From Mixophyes australis (taxonomy: Eukaryota; Chordata; Amphibia; Anura; Limnodynastidae): a stretch of 64,000 nt of DNA. The stretch's first letter is position 1. Each line of letters begins with the position of its first letter. Location: NCBI GenBank assembly GCA_036250195.1, contig JAVHZZ010000004.1:319073128-319137127 (forward strand). The letters are read 5' to 3'. The notes beneath the pieces are model-generated. The model made no database searches, had not been told where the DNA came from, and was given only the letters and a program-made list of their open reading frames with translations. Position numbers and translations under genes: made by a program. This document shows, piece after piece, positions 33,820-42,349 of this stretch.

Positions 33820-34700
33820 GTGTAATAACATATTCTCCTGTCATTTCCTTTTGTACCATTTACCTTAAATGTATGCGCTAAACATTATTTACCTGCCGTA
33901 TTCATGAACAAATGTAACATGCAATTATCAACAACCTCAGCTTACCATACTGACCTCCCATTGTAAATTCATATAAATTTATCCCATATATTTAAATCTA
34001 TCCTCCTTTCCTTTGCTACCATACTAAAGTGATGAGGGGCCTACACCTTGATTGTCCTCCAATCTGCAGCAAAAGAGCCAACCCATGGGTATAATCCTTG
34101 CTACAAAATGAAGAAGACTTTGCAGCTACTTCAAAGTGACCTTACAAGCCATACATATACTGTGTACATTGCCTTCAGAGGCAAAAATTTATCCTGTGAA
34201 AGCCTACCATTCCCTAAGAATTGAATCAGCTTCTATGCCAAAGAACTTTATGAATAAACTCTGATCTTCTTTATTATCTTGTGCTAATGGGACCAGGGAA
34301 TGACCCATCAGCTGCTCCATTGCGCTCAGCAAGATCTCGCATACCAAAAAGTCCTTTAAGCTCATGGACAGAATATCATCCACATAACTGAGCTGATCCC
34401 TATCTCCTTCCTTATTATCCACTCTGAAAAGGCACAAGATATTGAACAGCCAATGATAAAGCTTTTGTCTACATAAATCTATTCCCCCATAATCAACCTA
34501 GCAAGTGAAAACATTCTGGAAGTAACCTCTATCGCCAGTAATGCCCCATGCTCCAAGTGCCTAAGTCACCAAATGGCTGCATAAAATTAAGTATACGACT
34601 AAGAGCATACTCTCTGATCCTATCAGTATCAGTCCCGTTTTGGGAATGACAGATGGTGGGTCAAAGTGAACTCAGGTTAATTTTAGGGACCATACCTAAT
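33820..34700 (-). mobile_element. DIRS-type retrotransposon RT/RNase H remnant
   Basis: Minus-strand translation, with shifts, gives in order 'EWIIRKEIG', 'YVDDILSMS', 'GHSLVPLAQDNKEDQS', 'FFGIEADS', 'LREWRLSQDKFLPLK', a 'WVGSFAADWR' block and 'YNGRSVW' followed by 'LFMNTAGK'. This succession matches DIRS/Ngaro-group polymerases, which read roughly 'YLDD', 'G(V/I)PLA..KTEGP', 'FLGIELDS', 'RLP.DKL' and 'LFTDAAG'. The fragment lacks the tyrosine recombinase and termini. The 77-codon frame at 34204-34437 is part of it. Confidence 0.75.
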
Positions 34701-35136
34701 GGGGAAATATATTCCCCATCCAGAGGTGAATGATCAAATGTGGCCTTCCATCCTTCCCAAGCACACCTTCTTCTTTAATAATAATAATTTTACAGTGGCT
34801 TATATCTTCCTCCTCTATTCAGTTTTTTCCCTCACGACTGGGAATTTCCCATTGGATTACAATGGATTAAGAATAAAGAAAGAGATTAAAGAATATTGAA
34901 AGATTTTATTGTGTAATGAAAGGTATACAAAGGTTTAGGGAGTGTTCTATTTAAATAAACTTTATTTGAAAATGTTTGCTTATTTTTTTACTGTTTAGAT
35001 ATAATGGTATCTTGAATCGTAATGCTAGAACTTCCCACTCCAGGGGTCCCAATATTTTTCATTACCCGACTCCCAAAACTTTTCAGTTGCTTTTGGGGGG
35101 GCTACAGCAAATAAATGTTCTATCATTTGGCCACCA
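34701..35136. other. Unassigned DNA
   Basis: No genes or identified repeats. Confidence 0.4.
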
Positions 35137-36824
35137 GGGGATAAATGTATCTGTTAGGAACCCCAACAGCCAGCAACACAAAACCCGGAGTCTACTCAGA
35201 AGTCTGGTTTTCGCTGGAGCCCCTTGTGGTGGGGACAGACTTGGCCGCAGACAGCTGAGGATCGTGAATTGTGCACTGACTGGGGAGATCCCAGCGATAG
35301 CGTAAGGAGTAAATAGCAGAGAGGTATCCAGGTGAGGGTCGAGGGCCGGCAGCAGACAGAATATCCAGATCCGAGTTCAGAGGGCACAGGCAAATCAGCA
35401 ATGTAGGAGTCCAGGCAAAAGGGTCTAGGGGCACAGGCACTCAAACGAAGTCAGGGACAGGCAAAGGTCGGCAGCAATAGGTCAAATCTTAATAGTAGCA
35501 AGAGCAAGAACAAAAGCAGGCTAGTAGCAGTACACTGGAACTATAACCGGCAGGTAGGGCTTGCACTGCAGGGAACACTTTAGCCCGGCTGGGCTATGAT
35601 TAATCTGGCGCATGCGAACGCGCCCGAATGTCCTAGGTGCCGGGACGCGGCGCTGACAACTGCTGGTGTCCGGCCGTTGCCTAGGCAATGAGGAAATTAC
35701 GTCCCGGTTGTCATGATGACGGCCGGGACTTGGAGACAGGAAGCGAGTCACGGCGGTGCCCGGAGCCGTCGCGGCTCGTAACAGTATCAAGCTGCGATTT
35801 TGCATTTCCAGCGATTTTCTCGGGCAAGTTTAAACTCTCCGATGTATTAAACGGTGATTTGATATAAAATCAGCAAAGATGTGTTTCTTTCAAAATCACC
35901 AATCTCAAAATCGCTACAAATCACAGTCCTGACTTTTCCCCACTCTAGCCATACAAATCGTGAAATGTATGAAGCTGCGTTTTTGCAAACTCGCCCGAGT
36001 TTGAATTGAAAATTGGCAGATACAACACTCTGCTTTCAATAGGCGAGATTGCCAAAGACATCACTGCAGGGCAATGTTAATATAACAGGAGGCCCAATGG
36101 GAGCTTCAAAAAAGCATTGTTTATGTTTTAGAGGGGCAAAAATGTTTATATATTAGCTTACGGGGAACAAATTTTTTTACAAATTAATTAGCTGTGCACA
36201 TTTCTGTAATGTTTTTTAAAGTATGTGCTCATGTGCAAGCTGACACTTATAGTGCCACAAGTATGTACTTTTATTAGTGTCCCTATCAGTTTATATTAAG
36301 TGTTTCCACATCATAAAAATATTAATATTGCCCCAATGGTAATGAAATATTAAGCCACTGTAATATAATAACATTTTTAAAAAATCCTTTCATATATTCA
36401 TTAATTCAATTTTGGCCCTAAATTATTCATAAAATATTTTGTCCCCCGTAAAAAAATTAATAATCATTTTTGTCCCTCTATAGCAAAAAAAAAGCTTTAT
36501 TTAAACTTCCATTGTGCCTCCTGTTATATTAACATTGACCAGATAGCTCAAACAACATGCTTTTATTTCTGTTCAGTTTCGGGCAAATTTCACTTCCTGC
36601 TGAAACTTGGGCGAGTTTGTGTTTAATCTCCGACGACTTTGATTACAACATGGGAGAGATAGGTGTTTTAAAATCAATACAAATCGCCAGAGATTGGATT
36701 TTGGAAAGTCAAAATAGCAGGTTAATTCATATGACGATTTTGCACATAAAAATGACAGTTATCTCTTGCGATTTGCGGCAATTTTAAATTGCTGAAAGAA
36801 TGGCAGCTTGATACATTTACCCCC
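35137..36824. mobile_element. Long foldback element containing a solo LTR
   Basis: Inverted ends: 'ggggataaatgtatc' then (after the inserted LTR) 'aagctgcgatttt' on the left, against the complement of 'cagcttgatacatttacccc' on the right. Inner matches include 'caatgttaatataacaggag' on the left (36075-36094) with the complement on the right near 36520, and 'aactcgcccgagttt' against 'aaacttgggcgagttt'. Arms are about 400 bp; the unpaired centre spans roughly 36130-36490. No coding region and no clear target duplication. Confidence 0.8.
35152..35783. mobile_element. Solo LTR with 5-bp TSD (gtatc)
   Basis: Begins 'tgttaggaacccc' and ends 'ggctcgtaaca' between perfect gtatc repeats (35147-35151 and 35784-35788). 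632 bp, CpG-rich in its last third. The first ~150 bp are similar to the LTR at 57919 ('tggggacagacttgg' and 'gtgcactg.ctggggaga' in both), so they belong to one Gypsy-like group. Inserted near the left end of the foldback. Confidence 0.9.
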
Positions 36825-36841
36825 GGAAGTACTGATGCATG

Positions 36842-37196
36842 CAGGGCCGCCATCAGGGGGGTACGGGGGGTACTGTTGTACCGGGCCTGGGCTCACCAGG
36901 GGGCCCGGTACAACAGCTTAGCACAGACTTACCTGAGGCCCACCGCTGGTCTCCGCTATTCTGTGCTCTGCCTGTGACAGATCATATGATCGCAGGGGGA
37001 ATGATTCCTCCACCCCTGCGATCGGATCCTGGTGCCTGGCTGTCACGGTGACAGCCAGGCTGAAGACAGAATAGCGGAGACCAGTGGCGGGCCCCAGGTA
37101 AGTATGTGTTGCTCATGGGGGGGGGGCGCTCATGTGGGGGGGCCCGGGTGGCACGGGGGCCCGTACTGGGCCCGATTTTTTCTAACGGCGGCCCTG
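36842..37196. mobile_element. hAT MITE, 355 bp
   Basis: Ends 'cagggccgccatcagggg' and '..aacggcggccctg' are inverted. Flanking 8-mers are gatgcatg (36834-36841) and gttgcatg (37197-37204), 7 of 8 matching. The body includes inverted blocks 'ctggtctccgctattctgt' and 'acagaatagcggagaccag' and a central 'gctgtcacggtgacagc' palindrome. Frames here are chance. Confidence 0.87.
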
Positions 37197-37204
37197 GTTG
37201 CATG

Positions 37205-38337
37205 CATTCATATTTGATTTTATCTTTCCCACAAAGTAAAATGGCTTCTTCTTATCATGTTAACAAATCAAAATATGCAGATAGATGAATGCCATATGCC
37301 TTGCAAAACATGTAATAACATTAAAAAAAATCAATTTATAAATGGGGTTTATGTTCTCTCTAGGATTTCCTTGATTCCACAATATAAGTTTTAGACATTG
37401 AGCAATAATAAAACAAAGTACAAATCCATCCACATTGTCCAATAAAAATTGACAAAATGTTTGATTATTTTTTACTATGACCTACGCTAGCGTGATATAA
37501 GGTTGTAAGGTATTTGTGACATACACCACATTTTAGTATGGTGATTAAGAACATATTTTAATGGGATTATGTGAATCATATAGCTTGCTTAATATGTGAA
37601 ATGGAAATTATGGTATAATTTAACAGGGTCAAAGGTTAACAAACTAATGAATACACAAATTGAATAAATAACTATTGATTTCTTCATTTATGTATGTCAG
37701 AGTCTTGAAGGCTTAATCTTTTGAAAGTCTTTCAACATGGATATATCCATCTCATAATTGATGAAATATTTGGAATGACAAAATAATCCCACACTCGGTT
37801 TAATATGGATCTTAGATTTACTTCAGGAATTTGGATTAAGTAACATGTAAAGAAACCTCTGTTTTAAGAAAAGGTTACTAATATTTCACTTTCTCTGAGC
37901 TCCACCTTCTATCATACATCTGGACAATTAGTATCTCACATATTGTATATTTCACTCGTGTAGAACATAGAAGAAGATGGATTTTTGTTAGTGGCTACTT
38001 GATTTAAGATGGGGTACCATAATGATCAAAACTGGAATATTAGTAAGTCGGTCAATTTTGAAATCTAAAACAATCGTTTCATCTAAAACTCTCAATATAT
38101 TTTTTCATCTTCCATATTTTATACCATATAGACTGACTAGATCAAAATAGCATTATAAAGAGTATAGTGCAGCCTGGGAACTTGGCAGTAACATACCTAG
38201 AGGTTGATTCCCCCTAAACTACATGTACATGTATCTGCTAAACTAGTATATGATGAACCCTCATGCTGATGCTCTGCTATATAGTGAGCAATGGGATCTA
38301 CACTGCACAGAGACTCCATTGCAAAGATAAATACTAT
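37205..38337. other. Unassigned AT-rich DNA
   Basis: About 1.1 kb, no features recognised. Confidence 0.4.
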
Positions 38338-38510
38338 TCTGCCTCACAGCACTGGGGTCATGAGTTTGATTCCCGACCATATCCTCATCTGTGTGGAGAT
38401 GTTCTCCCCGTGTTTGCATAGGCTTCCTGTAGGCACTCTGGTTTGCTCCCACACTCCAAAAACATACTGGTAGGTTAATTGGCTGTTCACAAACTTAACA
38501 CTATTGTATG
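38338..38510. repeat. Dispersed repeat family A, copy 4 (opposite orientation)
   Basis: Opens 'ctgcctcacagcactggggt', then 'tgttctccccgtgtttgcat' and 'actggtaggttaattggct', the complements of the copy 1 blocks in reverse order. Truncated before the 'tatagcgcc' end. Confidence 0.8.
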
Positions 38511-38850
38511 GGCCTGATTCATTAAGGAACTTAGGCAAGAAATTGAGTAAGTTTTCTTACTTAAGTTTTCTAGAAAAAATCAAATGCAAAGGGTGCAAAT
38601 TAGTTTATTAATTTGCACATCAGTTAAATACTGGCTGTTTTTTCATGTAGCACACAAATATAAACTTTAAATTTCAGTGTACAAATAAGCTATCAAGTAT
38701 TTGTGTGCTATGTGCACACAAATATGTGCATATGCATTTATTTTGTTTACCTTGTATGTCCCTGTTTTATGTATGTACTGTTTTCCTTACTGTATGGCGC
38801 TGAGGAGCACTGTGGCGCCTTACGAATCTATGATAATAATAATAATTTGC
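38511..38850 (+). mobile_element. MITE terminus plus L2-like LINE tail
   Basis: 'gggcctgattcattaagg' at 38513 is a MITE-like terminus, its complement seen near 4985. From about 38735 the text 'tttgtttaccttgtatgtcc', 'tatggcgctgaggagcactg' and an (ATA)n tail to 38845 match LINE 3' ends elsewhere in the window. Boundaries are uncertain. Confidence 0.55.
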
Positions 38851-39130
38851 AGTCATTTGTGTAAATACAAGCCCTGAATTGTGCCAACACACTATCCTTT
38901 TTATTTTGACATTGATGTTATCACTAGTACTATGCTGCCTAGAGAACGTCTGTTTCCCCTTTCTGTATCCCAAAACTGAAGACATATTGAAATACTTTAA
39001 TAAGAACTTGGAAAGGGTATAGATCCACATATCAACTTTGTCAAGAAAAGGTAACTTTCTGAGACTCTGTATCAACTGTAGAAGACAATAAGATAATAAA
39101 ATGACCATAAAACATTGATAGCCCCTTCCT
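38851..39130. other. Unassigned DNA
   Basis: Nothing recognised. Confidence 0.4.
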
Positions 39131-39866
39131 TTGATCTCAAAAATCGTCAATTGCATTTGTAGCTCCACTGCTTCTTATCTTTCCAACCTCATCGCTATTC
39201 ATAATCCTTCACGCTCTATATGGTTTTCCAATGACCACTGCCTTACCTCCCATCTGGTCACCACCTCTTACTTCTGGATTCAAGATTTCTCCTGTGCTGC
39301 CCCCCTTCTCTGGACCGATCTCCCCCTTCTATATCAGGCTTTTTCCTAGACTGCCAAAAATCCAAATGCTCCATTTAAACCCATCTGCTCAGGTTAGCCT
39401 ACCCTTCCTCTGTCTAACCCTGTCCTCCTCTGTCCCTCTTCACTATCCTTCATCAATATTATATACCTCACCCTCATTCTTCCTCCGCTCCTACTTACTT
39501 TTGTTCATCTCTCCCCTCAGAGTTCTCATCCCTGTACCTATTCTTCCCACACTGTCTCGTGGCAATTTTTCCCTTCCATTTAGACTATAAGCTCCCTTGA
39601 GCAAGGCCCTATCCCCTTGTGTCCTCTTTCTCCTGTCTACCTTTTGGCTCCCCATCCTCTTTTCTCCCCCTCAGGACTTGACTCCTGCCCCTGTCTCTCC
39701 TCTTCTCATTTGCTATTGCATCTCCATTACTGTCCTGACCCTGGTAGTGGTGCCCACACTACTGAGCACAGGTTCAGCCTCTTTTAGTTCACTACCTATC
39801 TCCCTCCTTCCATTCCCATTTTATCTTTGCACTGAATCTCACTTTTACCTCTTTGCCCTGTCAGCT
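39131..39866 (+). mobile_element. L2-like LINE 3' end, split by the intact hAT
   Basis: Plus-strand translation shows 'ASYLSNLIAIHNPSRSIWFS', 'FWIQDFSCAAPLLWTDLP', a typical L2 terminal segment, followed by C/T-rich 3' sequence with 'ttagactataagctcccttg' and 'agcaaggccct'. The short remainder with 'taataataaaa' lies at 46135-46150, after the hAT insertion. The 119- and 162-codon frames here are within its untranslated part. Confidence 0.8.
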
Positions 39867-39885
39867 GTTCTATGTAGAGATGGGC

Positions 39886-39959
39886 GGGTCCGGTTCTCCG
39901 AGAACCGAACCCACCCGAACTTTGGGTATCCGAGTACCGAGCTGAGCAGCTCGGTACTC
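39886..39959 (+). promoter_or_regulatory. Twin subterminal hairpins of the intact hAT
   Basis: Hairpin 1 (39886-39912) folds 'gggtccggttctc' on 'gagaaccgaaccc' (one mismatch). Hairpin 2 (39932-39959) is a perfect 12-bp stem, gagtaccgagct/agctcggtactc. The position and the intervening 'cacccgaac' match hAT copies 1 and 2, but the stems differ in sequence. Confidence 0.75.
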
Positions 39960-40046
39960 TCCCGCCCATTCCGAATCCAAATCGAGGCCGAACGTCATTG
40001 TGACGTTGTCGGATCTCGGGACTCGGTTCTCGCGATACTTCAACTT

Positions 40047-40054
40047 TATAAATA
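40047..40054 (+). promoter_or_regulatory. TATA-like box of the hAT element
   Basis: 'tataaata' followed by a GC-richer stretch, 2.3 kb before the transposase start and just after the hairpins. TATA-like or related sequence occupies the same place in hAT copy 1 (minus strand about 11311-11320). If used, transcription would start near 40075-40085 and include the whole 100-bp array in the leader. Confidence 0.5.
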
Positions 40055-40220
40055 CACGCCTCCACAGCAATCCATCGCCATTTGACAGAGGGAGAGAGCA
40101 GGGTGTAGTCATAGGCTAATTAGAGCAGGGACAGAGAATACAATATTGTTCTTGCAATTGCTCTAACCAAAATCGCTAGTGCAGAGAGGAGGATAGAGGT
40201 TTATTATTTTTTCTTCATAT

Positions 40221-42320
40221 TTGGCACTCCCCAGCGCTTTTGGGGTGTCCCCCATAATTGTGCATTAATATTTCTGGCTGTCAAAAGTCATATCTGTCAG
40301 CAGTATCTACTAAATAATTTGTAGCACACCTCAGTGCTTTTGGGGTGTCCTCCCTAATTGTGCATTAATATTTCTGGCTGTCAAAAGTCATATCTGTCAG
40401 CAGTATCTACTAAATAATTTTTAGCACTCCTCAGTGTTTTTGGGGTGTCCTCCCTAATTGTGCATTAATATTTCTGGCTGTCAAAAGTCATATCTGTCAG
40501 CAGTATCTACTAAATAATTTTTAGTACTCCTCAGTGTTTTTGGGGTGTCCTCCCTAATTGTGCATTAATATTTCTGGCTGTCAAAAGTCATATCTGTCAG
40601 CAGTATCTACTAAATAATTTTTAGCACTCCTCAGTGTTTTTGGGGTGTCCTCCCTAATTGTGCATTAATATTTCTGGCTGTCAAAAGTCATATCTGTCAG
40701 CAGTATCTACTAAATAATTTTTAGCACTCCTCAGTGTTTTTGGGGTGTCCTCCCTAATTGTGCATTAATATTTCTGGCTGTCAAAAGTCATATCTGTCAG
40801 CAGTATCTACTAAATAATTTTTAGCACTCCTCAGTGTTTTTGGGGTGTCCTCCCTAATTGTGCATTAATATTTCTGGCTGTCAAAAGTCATATCTGTCAG
40901 CAGTATCTACTAAATAATTTTTAGCACTCCTCAGTGTTTTTGGGGTGTCCTCCCTAATTGTGCATTAATATTTCTGGCTGTCAAAAGTCATATCTGTCAG
41001 CAGTATCTACTAAATAATTTTTAGCACTCCTCAGTGTTTTTGGGGTGTCCTCCCTAATTGTGCATTAATATTTCTGGCTGTCAAAAGTCATATCTGTCAG
41101 CAGTATCTACTAAATAATTTTTAGCACTCCTCAGTGTTTTTGGGGTGTCCTCCCTAATTGTGCATTAATATTTCTGGCTGTCAAAAGTCATATCTGTCAG
41201 CAGTATCTACTAAATAATTTTTAGCACTCCTCAGTGTTTTTGGGGTGTCCTCCCTAATTGTGCATTAATATTTCTGGCTGTCAAAAGTCATATCTGTCAG
41301 CAGTATCTACTAAATAATTTTTAGCACTCCTCAGTGTTTTTGGGGTGTTCTCCCTAATTGTGCATTAATATTTCTGGCTGTCAAAAGTCATATCTGTCAG
41401 CAGTATCTACTAAATAATTTTTAGCACTCCTCAGTGTTTTTGGGGTGTCCTCCCTAATTGTGCATTAATATTTCTGGCTGTCAAAAGTCATATCTGTCAG
41501 CAGTATCTACTAAATAATTTTTAGCACTCCTCAGTGTTTTTGGGGTGTCCTCCCTAATTGTGCATTAATATTTCTGGCTGTCAAAAGTCATATCTGTCAG
41601 CAGTATCTACTAAATAATTTTTAGCACTCCTCAGTGTTTTTGGGGTGTCCTCCCTAATTGTGCATTAATATTTCTGGCTGTCAAAAGTCATATCTGTCAG
41701 CAGTATCTACTAAATAATTTTTAGCACTCCTCAGTGTTTTTGGGGTGTCCTCCCTAATTGTGCATTAATATTTCTGGCTGTCAAAAGTCATATCTGTCAG
41801 CAGTATCTACTAAATAATTTTTAGCACTCCTCAGTGCTTTTGGGGTGTCCTCCCTAATTGTGCATTAATATTTCTGGCTGTCAAAAGTCATAACTGTCAG
41901 CAGTATCTACTAAATAATTTTTAGCACTCCTCAGTGTTTTTGGGGTGTCCTCCATAATTGTGCATTAATATTTCTGGCTGTCAAAAGTCATAACTGTCAG
42001 CAGAATCTACTAAATAATTTTTAGCACTCCTCAGTGCTTTTGGGGTGTCCTCCCTAATTGTGCATTAATATTTCTGGCTGTCAAAAGTCATAACTGTCAG
42101 CAGAATCTACTAAATAATTTTTAGCACTCCTCAGTGCTTTTGGGGTGTCCTCCTTAATTGTGCATTAATATTTCTGGCTGTCAAAAGTCATAACTGTCAG
42201 CAGAATCTACTAAATAATTTTTAGCACTCCTCAGTGCTTTTGGGGTGTCCTCCCTAATTGTGCATTAATATTTCTGGCTGTCAAAAGTCATAACTGTCAG
42301 CAGAATCTACTAAATAATTT
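40221..42320 (+). repeat. 21 x 100-bp tandem array in the hAT leader
   Basis: The marker 'tcaaaagtca' occurs at exactly 100-bp steps from 40281 to 42281, giving 21 units. A unit runs from 'ttagcactcctcagtg' through 'gcattaatatttctggctg' and 'ctgtcagcagtatctac' to 'taaataattt'. Middle units are almost identical. The first two and last five units share older variants (cagtgctttt, taactgtcag, agaatctac) not found in the middle. No unit contains ATG on the plus strand. The array ends 'ttagcactccccagtgg', 30 bp before the start codon. Confidence 0.98.
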
Positions 42321-42349
42321 TTAGCACTCCCCAGTGGTTTGCGCTCAGA

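Noticed and set aside
39597..40085. 162-codon plus-strand frame
   Set aside because: Spans the LINE 3' region and the hAT 5' end across the insertion junction, so it cannot be a native gene.
40221..42320. CRISPR-like array
   Set aside because: Units are contiguous 100-bp tandem copies without unique spacers, inside a eukaryotic transposon.
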